A DNA stretch of 64,000 bases from Salmonella enterica subsp. arizonae (GTDB lineage: Bacteria; Pseudomonadota; Gammaproteobacteria; Enterobacterales; Enterobacteriaceae), in contig NZ_VXJW01000001.1 of the NCBI RefSeq assembly GCF_008692845.1, positions 620,001 through 684,000 of the forward strand. Direction: 5' to 3'. This document shows positions 35,132 to 44,336 of the stretch, piece by piece. A model generated the notes under the pieces. It worked only from the letters and a program-made list of their open reading frames with translations. It was not told where the DNA came from and did no database searches. The translations under genes and the position numbers were made by a program. Each line of letters begins with the position of its first letter. Within the stretch, counting starts at the first letter, position 1.

Positions 35132-35410
35132 TTAGCTATGACGACGATTGTCGCTACGGCGGCAACGTTTGTCATAGTGACGCAGCCACCAGTATTTGTC
35201 GCTCACCTGCTCATGCCCCCCTACGCGAGCCCCCGCCAGCCAAAGTACCGCACCGACAAAAATGCTGAGTATCGCGCCATGGGCAAAAAATTGCGGCAAA
35301 TTAAACTGCGGTAACTGGTTTAAAATAGAGTAACCCACTCCGACAACCATTACTACCAGACCCAACCCCATCAGCGTGTTACCGAATAACGAAGCGTTTT
35401 TGCGTTTCAT
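35132..35410 (-). CDS. ychH: Small inner membrane stress protein YchH
   Basis: This 92-residue protein has two membrane segments (about 13-32 and 41-62) and a basic C terminus. In E. coli its expression depends on CRP and responds to stress. It converges with dauA and diverges from pth. Confidence 0.9.
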   Translation of the reverse strand: MKRKNASLFGNTLMGLGLVVMVVGVGYSILNQLPQFNLPQFFAHGAILSIFVGAVLWLAGARVGGHEQVSDKYWWLRHYDKRCRRSDNRRHS

Positions 35411-35497
35411 ATGTCACCTCCGGAACTTTTGGGTTGTTTTTTAGGAAATCCCCCTAAACTTTATGTGTAAAGTATAGACAACACTTCCGTTTGTAAG

Positions 35498-35513
35498 TGC
35501 GGGTGCGATCACA
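35498..35513 (-). promoter_or_regulatory. Candidate CRP site upstream of ychH
   Basis: TGCGGGTGCGATCACA has a perfect right half (TCACA) and a 3-of-5 left half at the correct spacing, about 90-100 bases before ychH. Known CRP control of ychH in E. coli makes it plausible. Confidence 0.4.
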
Positions 35514-35686
35514 AATGTAAAGTTTCATTTAACAAAACTTTACAAATAACACACTGAACAGTTTGCATTTTTAATAATCCACACAGGCGATTATTTAATT
35601 TACTTCCGGGCGTCGCTGTGTTTTGTCAAGCGGGCTGACAGACAGTAAACTACGCGCCAGTTATGGATCTACTCAGGACAAAAAAC

Positions 35687-36271
35687 GTGGCAATTAAATT
35701 GATTGTTGGTCTGGCGAATCCCGGTGCGGAATATGCCGCGACGCGACACAATGCAGGCGCATGGTACGTCGATTTACTGGCGGAGCGCCTGCGCGCGCCG
35801 TTGCGTGAAGAGCCTAAATTCTTTGGCTATACCTCACGCATCACGCTGGAAGGGGAAGATGTTCGCCTGCTGGTGCCCACCACGTTCATGAACCTCAGTG
35901 GTAAAGCAGTTGGCGCAATGGCCAGTTTTTACCGTATTCAGCCGGACGAAATTCTGGTCGCTCACGACGAGCTGGATCTCCCTCCGGGCGTCGCGAAATT
36001 TAAACTTGGCGGCGGCCACGGCGGCCACAATGGTCTGAAAGACATCATCAGCAAGCTGGGCAATAATCCCAACTTTCACCGATTACGCGTTGGAATCGGT
36101 CATCCAGGCGATAAAAATAAAGTTGTTGGTTTCGTGCTGGGTAAACCCCCTGTTTCTGAACAAAAATTAATTGATGAGGCCATTGACGAAGCGGCACGCT
36201 GTACGGAATTGTGGTTCAAAGACGGTCTGGCCAAAGCAACAAGCCGTTTGCATACCTTTAAGGCGCAATAA
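35687..36271 (+). CDS. pth: Peptidyl-tRNA hydrolase
   Basis: Pth (194 residues) releases tRNA from prematurely dropped peptidyl-tRNA and is essential. The catalytic His21 is in '[11 protein letters not shown]', and 'PTTFMNLSG' and '[11 protein letters not shown]' are conserved family motifs. The start is the GTG at 35687. An upstream in-frame ATG at 35663 adds eight residues that the E. coli protein does not have. It is followed by ychF, as in E. coli. Confidence 0.96.
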   Translation: MAIKLIVGLANPGAEYAATRHNAGAWYVDLLAERLRAPLREEPKFFGYTSRITLEGEDVRLLVPTTFMNLSGKAVGAMASFYRIQPDEILVAHDELDLPPGVAKFKLGGGHGGHNGLKDIISKLGNNPNFHRLRVGIGHPGDKNKVVGFVLGKPPVSEQKLIDEAIDEAARCTELWFKDGLAKATSRLHTFKAQ

Positions 36272-36387
36272 CCAGTGATGTGCGGCATTTTTGCCGCACG
36301 CCGTGTATAATAGGCGAAGTTCTTTCCATTATTGCAATCTGTTTTCTATAACAGGTTGATTATTAAGATATTAAGGTGAGTTAAATC

Positions 36388-37479
36388 ATGGGATTCAAAT
36401 GCGGTATCGTCGGTCTGCCCAACGTCGGGAAATCCACCCTGTTCAACGCGCTGACAAAAGCCGGTATTGAAGCGGCAAACTTTCCGTTCTGCACCATCGA
36501 ACCGAATACCGGTGTCGTACCGATGCCCGATCCGCGTCTGGACCAGTTGGCTGAGATCGTAAAACCGCAACGCATTCTACCAACAACGATGGAGTTTGTG
36601 GATATCGCCGGCCTGGTAAAAGGCGCGTCCAAAGGTGAAGGTCTGGGTAACCAGTTCCTGACCAACATCCGTGAAACCGAAGCTATCGGCCACGTTGTGC
36701 GCTGCTTTGAGAACGACAACATCATCCACGTGGCAGGTAAGGTAAATCCGGCAGAAGATATTGATGTTATCAATACTGAACTGGCGCTAGCTGACCTTGA
36801 TACTTGCGAGCGCGCTATCCATCGCGTGCAAAAGAAAGCAAAAGGCGGCGATAAAGACGCGAAAGCAGAACTGGCCGCGCTGGAAAAATGCCTGCCGCAC
36901 CTGGCTGAAGCGGGAATGTTGCGCTCGCTGCACCTGACGGACGAAGATAAAGCGGCCATCCGCTATTTAAGCTTCCTGACGCTGAAGCCGACGATGTATA
37001 TCGCAAACGTCAACGAAGACGGTTTCGAAAACAACCCATACCTGGACCAGGTTCGCGAAATCGCCGCGAAAGAAGGCTCGGTAGTTGTTCCTGTGTGCGC
37101 CGCCGTCGAAGCTGATATTGCTGAGCTGGATGATGAAGAGCGCGATGAGTTCATGGCAGAACTGGGGCTGGAAGAGCCGGGGCTGAACCGCGTTATTCGC
37201 GCAGGTTACCGTTTGCTCAATCTCCAGACCTACTTCACCGCCGGCGTGAAAGAAGTCCGCGCATGGACCATTCCGGTTGGCGCAACCGCGCCGCAGGCAG
37301 CCGGTAAAATCCATACTGACTTCGAAAAAGGCTTTATTCGCGCCCAAACTATCGCCTTTGACGACTTCATCACTTACAAAGGTGAACAAGGCGCGAAAGA
37401 AGCCGGTAAGATGCGAGCGGAAGGGAAGGATTACATCGTTAAAGATGGCGATGTGATGAACTTCCTGTTCAACGTCTAA
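36388..37479 (+). CDS. ychF: Redox-responsive ATPase YchF (OLA1 family)
   Basis: YchF (363 residues) is an Obg-family P-loop protein that prefers ATP and binds ribosomes. It has G1 '[14 protein letters not shown]' (8-21), G3 'DIAGLV' and a modified G4 'NVNEDG' instead of NKxD, which explains ATP rather than GTP use. A coiled coil lies in the middle and a TGS domain at the C terminus. It is the last backbone gene before the accessory island. Confidence 0.97.
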   Translation: MGFKCGIVGLPNVGKSTLFNALTKAGIEAANFPFCTIEPNTGVVPMPDPRLDQLAEIVKPQRILPTTMEFVDIAGLVKGASKGEGLGNQFLTNIRETEAIGHVVRCFENDNIIHVAGKVNPAEDIDVINTELALADLDTCERAIHRVQKKAKGGDKDAKAELAALEKCLPHLAEAGMLRSLHLTDEDKAAIRYLSFLTLKPTMYIANVNEDGFENNPYLDQVREIAAKEGSVVVPVCAAVEADIAELDDEERDEFMAELGLEEPGLNRVIRAGYRLLNLQTYFTAGVKEVRAWTIPVGATAPQAAGKIHTDFEKGFIRAQTIAFDDFITYKGEQGAKEAGKMRAEGKDYIVKDGDVMNFLFNV

Positions 37480-37535
37480 TTGGTTTCTGTTGCCTCGTGA
37501 GGTTTCATTAAATCTCAGCAGCGTCAGAAAACCCT

Positions 37536-37565
37536 ATAAAATCCATGCAATTGCATGGATTTTAT
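37536..37565. terminator. Perfect 30-bp palindrome after ychF, likely bidirectional terminator
   Basis: ATAAAATCCATGCAA and its exact inverse meet without a spacer. The stem core ATCCATGCAATTGCATGGAT is flanked by A and T runs, so it could act as a weak terminator. It stands at the left border of the island, so an integration-related role cannot be excluded. Confidence 0.55.
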
Positions 37566-37738
37566 GTATCATAGTATCTCAGATGACATCGTAGCAATAC
37601 CGCTAAACGGAGTACACCAGCGAGTATGGCAAACGGCGCGGTATGATTCCCGGAACGAGTCACACATTGCAGACTTCTCCAAACCAGCCCAGCGGTATCT
37701 GTCCGCTACAATACGAAATATGACGAGCATAAATACCA
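37566..37738. other. Left island junction, no recognisable gene
   Basis: This 173-base stretch lies between the ychF palindrome and the DUF2264 gene. An open frame of 68 codons (37555-37761, plus) crosses it, but it has no clear ribosome binding site or family resemblance. No IS end or tRNA end is visible. Confidence 0.4.
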
Positions 37739-39220
37739 CTAAAAAAAGGCTGTCATCTTAGAACTGTAACTTGTCACACCTTTGCGTAATAAATTATTTT
37801 TAGGCCGTTCGGCGCGACCAGTAAGCCACTCTTTAAAACGTGCGGACCACGATGGCGTGGTAAGGCCACGCGTTAATGGGGATTGCTGTTGGGTATAATC
37901 ACTACGGAACGTAGCCACCACCTCTTTCGTTTCGCAAGTTCCCATCACAAACAGATTTACAGGCTCAATAGTTAAACTAAAATCCTGGAGTTCTACAGGT
38001 AATTGACGACTTTCACACAACCATAGATTAATATCAGACGCACAATACAGAGCAATATTCAGGGCACGTAATGACCAAAAACTACTGGCAGGTCCACTGT
38101 AGTTGTCCACCAATCGTTCGTCATCTGCAAATAATCCCTGCGTTGGAACACCAAAACGCATCGCCCCATTGCCAATAAAATAACGCAGTGTCGTTTCCAG
38201 AGCACGCTTCGCTTCCCCTATTTGTAACGCATCTTTTGAATGACTGGCTACCGCCAGTAATGGGGCAGAAACAGCCAGGCGATAACAGGCACTGCGACCA
38301 AAAAAAGGAATGCCTTGCGGTGTCATCAAATAACGATAAGTCGTAACAAACTCCGCCATACAGGAACGAATAAATTGTGGATCATATTCAGGATTGATTT
38401 GGTCAAGCCAATATAAGGAATAGTGAAATCCCCATGCATTGTAATAATCGTAATTACCATGCGCCCCATCCCTAAACCAACCGCCACCTACATGGAATTC
38501 TTTTATACGTTCATATTTTTCGTTGCTAACATCCCCAGAGCCATTCAAGGCACGCATTACAAATTGCACGGTTAATGGAAAAAGGTGCCAGTTATTATCG
38601 ACCGTTTGTAAACCATTAACCTGATTAAACCAGCAAGTAATTTGCTGCTGTTGAGCGGAGGTTAACCGCTCCCAAACCGTTTCACGACATAGCCATAATG
38701 CCAGAGCCAAATCGGCACTTTCACAAATACGCTGATCATAATCATGAAGCTTTCCCCAGTAACCTGGATGCGTAGGATCGGTTCCCGCTAAGAACGCCTC
38801 AGTGATGATCGCCGTAATATTCAACGTTCCCCCCTTCAGATCATCCATACGCCCCTCTCCGGCAGGTTGATTTCGTAACCACACTGCCAGGGTAGGTAAC
38901 ACCCGACTCACTCCTTCTAAGGCATCAGTACGCGCGTTTTGCTGGCTAGGGCGTCCCGGATAATAGGCATGGGTATGTCCCCAAACAGCATAATGATCAA
39001 AAGCCTCTGCTACATAACGGACTAAATAATCACACTGATATTGCAACGAAATCTGAGAGTCCTGAAACAGCTTCTGTAACCGCGTGTCGTGAATGTCATA
39101 GGGGCATTTTTTGCACCATTGCCGAATGATGTGTTGTTTAAATAACAGGCAATACATCGCTGCATCGGGATGTTCATAGGGAATTATCGGGCGGGGTTTA
39201 GCACTAATTTCCACACTCAT
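37739..39220 (-). CDS. DUF2264 domain protein, putative cytosolic carbohydrate enzyme
   Basis: This protein of 493 residues (or 496 from an ATG nine bases upstream) has no signal peptide. It resembles the DUF2264 family, whose members are predicted alpha-helical toroid proteins found near glycoside hydrolases and polysaccharide-degradation genes. The aromatic-rich segment 'GNYDYYNAWGFHYSLYW' near residue 260 is its most telling part. The second ATG (39220) is preferred because AGG lies ten bases before it. It is the last gene of the minus-strand operon. Its reaction is unknown; a glycosidase or lyase acting on the imported phosphorylated oligosaccharide would fit, but that is inference. Confidence 0.75.
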   Translation of the reverse strand: MSVEISAKPRPIIPYEHPDAAMYCLLFKQHIIRQWCKKCPYDIHDTRLQKLFQDSQISLQYQCDYLVRYVAEAFDHYAVWGHTHAYYPGRPSQQNARTDALEGVSRVLPTLAVWLRNQPAGEGRMDDLKGGTLNITAIITEAFLAGTDPTHPGYWGKLHDYDQRICESADLALALWLCRETVWERLTSAQQQQITCWFNQVNGLQTVDNNWHLFPLTVQFVMRALNGSGDVSNEKYERIKEFHVGGGWFRDGAHGNYDYYNAWGFHYSLYWLDQINPEYDPQFIRSCMAEFVTTYRYLMTPQGIPFFGRSACYRLAVSAPLLAVASHSKDALQIGEAKRALETTLRYFIGNGAMRFGVPTQGLFADDERLVDNYSGPASSFWSLRALNIALYCASDINLWLCESRQLPVELQDFSLTIEPVNLFVMGTCETKEVVATFRSDYTQQQSPLTRGLTTPSWSARFKEWLTGRAERPKNNLLRKGVTSYSSKMTAFF

Positions 39221-39408
39221 GGTCAACATACCTGAAAAATATTAAAAAGATATTAATGACAAGACTGCTTTTTAACTTAGCATTATTCGAGTCTCATGCA
39301 TCACGAGATGCACTCTCCAGGAATAGCTTTTCTCAACTACCTGAAAATGGGTAAATAAAAATCATCAGAGTTTAGAACTTGATGTCCTTCCCTCTGACGA
39401 TTAGTAGT

Positions 39409-41034
39409 TCATTTTTTCGCTGACTCTTCTAAAATATGGAAACGATCTTGCCCCCATGCGATAGGCTTCGGCTTATTTTTGATCCACTCATAAAAAGCAG
39501 TTTTCATTACTTTGACGCGTTCAGGAAATTGAGCGGCCAGATCCTTCGACTCCATTGGATCTTGCTTGTCATTAAACAGTTTCGGAGTATTAGTTCCATC
39601 ATCGTAAAAATAAAGAGCCCACTCTTGATCACGGATTGCCCATGAGGCTTTAGAAAGTTTTTCTAAATTGGGATTTTTAGGGGCTGACGGATTGGTATAA
39701 GTTATCCACTTCCAGTAGCCGTACCAGAAAGGTTGATTTTCTTCACTGTAATGTTTCGCTCCTGGTCCAGCCCAGTACAAATATTGATGTGGTGAAGTCT
39801 TACTTTTACCCGCCAGTACCGGCATAATATCTTTACCATCGACATTCATTTCATCAGGAATAGTAATCCCTGCCGCGTGTAATGCGGTAGGTAAAATGTC
39901 TAATGCGCTGATCAACGTATCGCTTTGCGTACCCGCAGGGATCTGTTTTGGCCAATATGCCACAAACGGAATATGTACCCCACCATTATACATCTGACCT
40001 TTATAACCGCGATCCATACCATTCATTGGCATTGGAGATTCATTTACAGCACCGTTATCAGAAATAAAAAAAATGAGTGTATTATCCAATTCATCTTTTT
40101 CTTTCAAGTAATTTATTATTTTGCCAATTCCTTCATCAGCAGCATTGATTGCCGCAAAATATTTATCTGCTTCCACATTACCTGTATTAAATCGATCCAT
40201 ATATTTGGCTGGAGACGCTTGCTCTAACGGGATATGAGGAACGCTATATGCCAGACTGATAAAGAAAGGTTTCTGCCCTGCCAGATCAATAAATTTCAGT
40301 GTTTCCTCGGTAAGATGATGCGTCAGATAACCCGGTGCAGAAATATTCTGGCTATTGCGCCATATAGCCGGGGAATTCCATAGCGCTGCACCAGACGCGT
40401 AATAACTATAAGAATAATCAAAACCGCGCTTTTGAGGCTCATAACCAGGTTCGCTGACAGAAATCATATTGTCATGATAATCACGGGTTTTAACATCATC
40501 AGCAATATAATTCTTTTTGTCAATACGTGAATTATGCCATTTACCGATGTTAGCCGTAGCATATCCATTTTCTTGAAACAGCGCTGGCAGCAATTTGATG
40601 TCCAATGGAATCCCTTTAATAGCATCATCATTACTGTAAGTACCGAAACTTGTCGGATAACGACCAGTATAAATTCCCGCACGTGACGGACCGCACACAG
40701 GATGAGCCACAAACGCATTGGTCATTTTGACCCCGTTTTGCGCCAGTTGCGCCACATTAGGCATCGCCCGTTGTGCCGCATCAATCATTTTGTCCAAATC
40801 CCCCTGATAACGCATGGGAACCGAGCGCTGACTTAGTACATTCTTATCCAAATTATTCAAAGTGAAATCTAATTGACCAGTGCCCAGATCATCCATGATG
40901 ACCAACAACACATTAGGTTTTTCATTACCTGCGACAGTTGATGTCGGTGCAGCTAATACACTGGATGCTATAGTGGAACACACCGTGGCAATCAGGCCAG
41001 CTAACAGAGTTTTTCTTCCTGCGGATAACTTCAT
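39409..41034 (-). CDS. Sec-exported Cys-type sulfatase
   Basis: This 541-residue arylsulfatase-family (S1) enzyme begins with a Sec signal peptide (about 1-28, ending 'SSVLAAP'), so it should act in the periplasm. The active-site motif is 'VCGPSRAGIYTGRYP', with Cys114 (numbered from this start) to be converted to formylglycine. Metal-binding 'MDDLGTG' precedes it, and 'GKWH' and 'FISDNGA' are also present. The start at 41034 lies nine bases after AGGAG; the ATG six bases upstream is also possible. Directly upstream is the maturating radical SAM enzyme. The substrate is probably a sulfated uronate or amino sugar oligosaccharide, inferred from neighbours. Confidence 0.88.
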   Translation of the reverse strand: MKLSAGRKTLLAGLIATVCSTIASSVLAAPTSTVAGNEKPNVLLVIMDDLGTGQLDFTLNNLDKNVLSQRSVPMRYQGDLDKMIDAAQRAMPNVAQLAQNGVKMTNAFVAHPVCGPSRAGIYTGRYPTSFGTYSNDDAIKGIPLDIKLLPALFQENGYATANIGKWHNSRIDKKNYIADDVKTRDYHDNMISVSEPGYEPQKRGFDYSYSYYASGAALWNSPAIWRNSQNISAPGYLTHHLTEETLKFIDLAGQKPFFISLAYSVPHIPLEQASPAKYMDRFNTGNVEADKYFAAINAADEGIGKIINYLKEKDELDNTLIFFISDNGAVNESPMPMNGMDRGYKGQMYNGGVHIPFVAYWPKQIPAGTQSDTLISALDILPTALHAAGITIPDEMNVDGKDIMPVLAGKSKTSPHQYLYWAGPGAKHYSEENQPFWYGYWKWITYTNPSAPKNPNLEKLSKASWAIRDQEWALYFYDDGTNTPKLFNDKQDPMESKDLAAQFPERVKVMKTAFYEWIKNKPKPIAWGQDRFHILEESAKK

Positions 41035-41047
41035 TGTCATTCACTCC

Positions 41048-42280
41048 TTAATGGCTATTAAATTTATTCAGTAACGGCATAATGTCAGCCGCCACGCCGC
41101 CGCTCTGAATAATCTTGCTCATGGCCTGCATGACTGGTGCGGTGTGATAAAAGAAATGCTTGTAAGAAGCACACAGATAATTGTGCTTATGCTTTTCTCC
41201 CGTCTGCGGGACGATACGATGTTTCGGACAGCCTCCCTGACACAGAGCTTTGACCTCGCACTGCTGACACATTTGGGTCAATTTTTCCTGTTTTGCATTC
41301 CCAAAACGCTGTTGCTGGCGTGATGTAGCCATTTTTACCAGCGATGTGTTAGCAATATTACCTAGCAAGTAAGCCGGATAGACATAGTGATCGCAGCTGT
41401 AAATATCGCCGTTAGTTTCAATGATCAGCGCCTGACCGCACGTAATCGCTTGCACACAGGTTGATGCCGGATATCCCATCCAGGTTCCCAGTAAGCTGTC
41501 AAACTCACGTATATAGATAGAACCAACATCTTCTTTCACCCAAGCATCAAACACAGCATTCATAAAGCGCCCGTAACCATCTGCCGGAACACTAAAAGGC
41601 GACAATACGGCATCTGCTGGTGGTGAGTAATGACCCTTTGTATGGGGCAAACAACGGGCATCAACTTCTACGATGGGAATAAACTGTAAAAAAGTGGAAC
41701 CTAATGCTTTGAGCGCCTGATAAGTCTCCCGTCCTTTATCATAGTTTTGATCGTTCACTACGGTTAGCGTATTAAAATCAACGTTGTATTCACGTAACAA
41801 CGCAATAGATTTGTTGACACGCTCAAAGGTTGGCTGACCATTAACAGCAATACGGTATTTATCATGTATCTCTGCTATTCCGTCGACAGAGACGCCAATC
41901 AGAAAACGATTTTCGGCAAAAAAGTCTGCCCATTGCCGATTAATAGCAATTGCATTGGTTTGAAAACTATTGGTAATAGTTTTCCCGTCAGCATATTGCT
42001 GTTGATATGCCACAGCCTTACGATAAAAATCTAATCCAGCCAGTGTAGGCTCACCTCCTTGCCAGGCAAAATCCACCGTATCGCCGGCATGGGAACGTAA
42101 GTAATCACGAATATAGCGGCGCAACATACTGTCGCTCATTGTCTGTTTCGGGCTTTTCCGCGCATTCAGCATTGTCTCCTTTTCAAGATAAAAACAGTAT
42201 TCACAATGCAGGTTGCAACGATAGCTGACAGGTTTTGCCATCATGTGAAAGTAGGCTCGTTGAGTTTGTGACATATTCAT
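41048..42280 (-). CDS. Anaerobic sulfatase-maturating enzyme (radical SAM/SPASM)
   Basis: The 410-residue protein has the radical SAM motif 'CNLHCEYC' (Cys22, 26, 29) followed by 'FYLEKE', a signature of anSMEs. The C-terminal SPASM region is Cys-rich ('TCVQAITCG', 'YSCDHYVYPAYLLGN', 'MCQQCEVKALCQGGCPKH') and binds two further [4Fe-4S] clusters. It oxidises the active-site Cys (or Ser) of sulfatases to formylglycine in the cytoplasm without oxygen. It lies seven to thirteen bases upstream of the Sec sulfatase and presumably also serves the Tat sulfatase at 48.7 kb. Two AgaR-like boxes lie upstream. Confidence 0.92.
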   Translation of the reverse strand: MNMSQTQRAYFHMMAKPVSYRCNLHCEYCFYLEKETMLNARKSPKQTMSDSMLRRYIRDYLRSHAGDTVDFAWQGGEPTLAGLDFYRKAVAYQQQYADGKTITNSFQTNAIAINRQWADFFAENRFLIGVSVDGIAEIHDKYRIAVNGQPTFERVNKSIALLREYNVDFNTLTVVNDQNYDKGRETYQALKALGSTFLQFIPIVEVDARCLPHTKGHYSPPADAVLSPFSVPADGYGRFMNAVFDAWVKEDVGSIYIREFDSLLGTWMGYPASTCVQAITCGQALIIETNGDIYSCDHYVYPAYLLGNIANTSLVKMATSRQQQRFGNAKQEKLTQMCQQCEVKALCQGGCPKHRIVPQTGEKHKHNYLCASYKHFFYHTAPVMQAMSKIIQSGGVAADIMPLLNKFNSH

Positions 42281-42610
42281 TGAAAACGTGTTCCGAAAAA
42301 ATGAAACGATATTGGCTAATTTACCTCAATAAAACGACCACTGTAACGCGCAAAATCACGAAAATGAAATTAAACGAAGGCAAAATAAAAGCAAACGAAA
42401 GAAAAAATCAAAAACATGCTTCGCCAAAGAACGATAAATTAACCAAAAGAAATAGAACACAGGTTAACGGCCCCATCTGACAGCAGATAAATGACACGAT
42501 GCGGATTTCACATGATCGATTTCGTTATTCACTACAGACCGTAAAATACGGGCAGTTTTTGTCTCTTTTGCCCTCATCGCGATTCACATCAAAGACAGGC
42601 TCGTTGTACC
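42281..42610 (-). promoter_or_regulatory. Upstream region of the anSME-sulfatase-DUF2264 operon
   Basis: These 330 bases separate the GH105 gene from the anSME gene. The part near anSME is A-rich on the plus strand and holds two AgaR-type boxes. I see no small gene. It suggests a second promoter for the sulfatase part of the locus. Confidence 0.5.
42359..42400 (-). promoter_or_regulatory. Two AgaR-type operator boxes before anSME
   Basis: On the minus strand TTTCGTTTGCTTTTATTTTG (42381-42400) fits the E. coli AgaR box (TTTCRTTTYRTTTYNYTTKK, recalled) at all but two positions. An adjoining CTTCGTTTAATTTCATTTTC (within 42359-42381) fits nearly as well. They lie about 80-120 bases before the anSME start and are probably bound by the regulator at 47232-48008. 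Confidence 0.5.
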
Positions 42611-43669
42611 TTACTTCAAACGCATTACTTCGGTTGCCGCTAATAAATATGCTCCAGCACCGTAGTCAATATTGTGTTCAAACTTTACATCGCGTGGATT
42701 GAATGCCGGCAATTGAACCCAACCGATCATACCGTTTTTATGAATACAGCCCTGCAAAGCATCCCAGGCCTTTTCAACTACCGGCAGATAAATTTCTGCT
42801 GGCAATACGCCCTGATTCATTCCCCAACACAGCCCATAACAGAATAATGCTGTCGCGCTACTTTCCGGCGCCGGAAAACGATGGGGATCAAGCAAACTGG
42901 TACGCCATAAACCATCCTCATGCTGATAACGGATCACTTTATCTGCAAGATCGGTGAACAAATTAAGATAGCGCTGACGGCCCGCATAATCTTCTGGCAT
43001 CCGCGCCAGTAAACGTGGGATAGCCGCTAACACCCAACCAATACCTCGGCTCCAGAATACTTTTTCGCCATTTTCTTCACGCAATTCACTGCCGTTACCA
43101 TCAGGAATATAACGATGATCACGATAAAACAGCCCCGTTTCAGGATCGCGTAAATGCTCCACGGCATCCCAGAAAGCCTGATCCATATAGGCCAGATAAC
43201 GAGGATCATTTGTACATTTACTTAATGCAGCAAACGTTGCGGGCGCCATAAATAACGCATCGCACCACCACCAGTCTTCACGTCCGGGTTTAGGTTCGTT
43301 GACGATGGCAGATATGGCCTTAATCGTGGGTTCCAAAGCTTCCGGGATAGCTATCACCGGCCAAACATCCAGATATGCCTGACAACAGATTAGATCGTCA
43401 GCGAAGCGTAAGTTTGGCCCGGGACGGAACCCCGTGTGCAGAGTATAATTCATCACGCCATCCAGATATTCCTGATCACCTGTTGCCAGCCAGGCGGCAG
43501 CCACACAAGACCAAAATACGCCACGTTCCCAATCGGTATCTTTAATAAAACGGACTTTACCACTCCGGCGGATCACGCTACGAGTCTGATGCGTTGCCTG
43601 ATAACGGTATACGCGTTTCATCGTTTCACTCGCCTGCTGAGCACGAGTCTGCTGTACCATGTTACTCAT
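42611..43669 (-). CDS. GH105-type unsaturated uronyl hydrolase
   Basis: This is a 352-residue cytosolic enzyme of the GH88/GH105 clan. Typical motifs are 'WWWCDALFMAPATFAAL' (candidate catalytic Asp137), 'VFWSRGIGWVLAAIPRLL', 'ESSATALFCYGLCWGMNQG' and 'YGAGAYLLAATEVMRLK'. These look more like GH105 (YteR/YesR) than GH88. Such enzymes hydrate the 4,5-double bond of the unsaturated uronate at the non-reducing end left by polysaccharide lyases, which releases the neighbouring sugar. The ATG at 43669 follows AGGGAG; further in-frame codons upstream reach into the IIA gene region and are not expected. It is downstream of the PTS genes. Confidence 0.85.
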   Translation of the reverse strand: MSNMVQQTRAQQASETMKRVYRYQATHQTRSVIRRSGKVRFIKDTDWERGVFWSCVAAAWLATGDQEYLDGVMNYTLHTGFRPGPNLRFADDLICCQAYLDVWPVIAIPEALEPTIKAISAIVNEPKPGREDWWWCDALFMAPATFAALSKCTNDPRYLAYMDQAFWDAVEHLRDPETGLFYRDHRYIPDGNGSELREENGEKVFWSRGIGWVLAAIPRLLARMPEDYAGRQRYLNLFTDLADKVIRYQHEDGLWRTSLLDPHRFPAPESSATALFCYGLCWGMNQGVLPAEIYLPVVEKAWDALQGCIHKNGMIGWVQLPAFNPRDVKFEHNIDYGAGAYLLAATEVMRLK

Positions 43670-43794
43670 GGTGAATCTTCTCCCTTGTGTCACAGGCCAG
43701 GCTGTCATTAACAACCCGCATGTAACTGGTGATATAATCAATAGTAGCGGCATCCGCATCAACACCTTTCGGCGTCAGCGGATGCAACAACACA

Positions 43795-44235
43795 TCAGAG
43801 TCCACTTTCATTATCACTGTTATCAACAACCATTGCGGCTGCCAGTTCAGTACGTATGTTCTGTACGCTGGTAGCCCCAATGTCCATTAGAATGTCCACT
43901 AGCTCAGCTAACGATACGCCATCACGCTCAAAAGCCGCGTTAGCGATCATCGGTAAATTAACCCCAGCCAGTAGCTCAGCATTGCGACCACTCATCAGGA
44001 TATTCAGCGCACGGTTACACGGCGACCCTCCGGGAATGTCGGTTAAAAACAGTACGCCATCACCACTATCAACCCGATCACCAGCGTTGCGTAATTCTTC
44101 TTCCAGCATGTCTGTAGATAGATTTTCCACGAAATCAACGAAAGCCATTTGCGGTTGTTCACCGGCTATTGCTCGTACCGCTGATTCCATACCGGAAGCA
44201 AAATGAATATGGCCAGAGACAACAATCCCAATCAT
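43795..44235 (-). CDS. PTS mannose-family EIIA component
   Basis: This 146-residue EIIA-Man-type protein takes phosphate from HPr at His9 ('VVSGHIHFASGM') and passes it to EIIB. 'DIPGGSPCNRAL' is a family motif. It closes the IIB-IIC-IID-IIA gene set. Its nearest functional group is AgaF-like, including the hyaluronan/chondroitin disaccharide PTS of streptococci. Substrate specificity is inferred from context. Confidence 0.9.
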   Translation of the reverse strand: MIGIVVSGHIHFASGMESAVRAIAGEQPQMAFVDFVENLSTDMLEEELRNAGDRVDSGDGVLFLTDIPGGSPCNRALNILMSGRNAELLAGVNLPMIANAAFERDGVSLAELVDILMDIGATSVQNIRTELAAAMVVDNSDNESGL

Positions 44236-44336
44236 TTACAACGTCCTTACCCTAATAGTCCTGAATGCATGTTACTTACACCATATCCGCATGCTGCGAT
44301 TGCCCACAGGCGGATACGGCGACACAAATCAATTCA

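Noticed and set aside
42611-43669. Assignment of the hydrolase to GH88 with certainty as a GAG-specific enzyme
   Set aside because: The motifs resemble GH105 more closely, a family that also covers pectin and ulvan enzymes, so substrate cannot be fixed from sequence.
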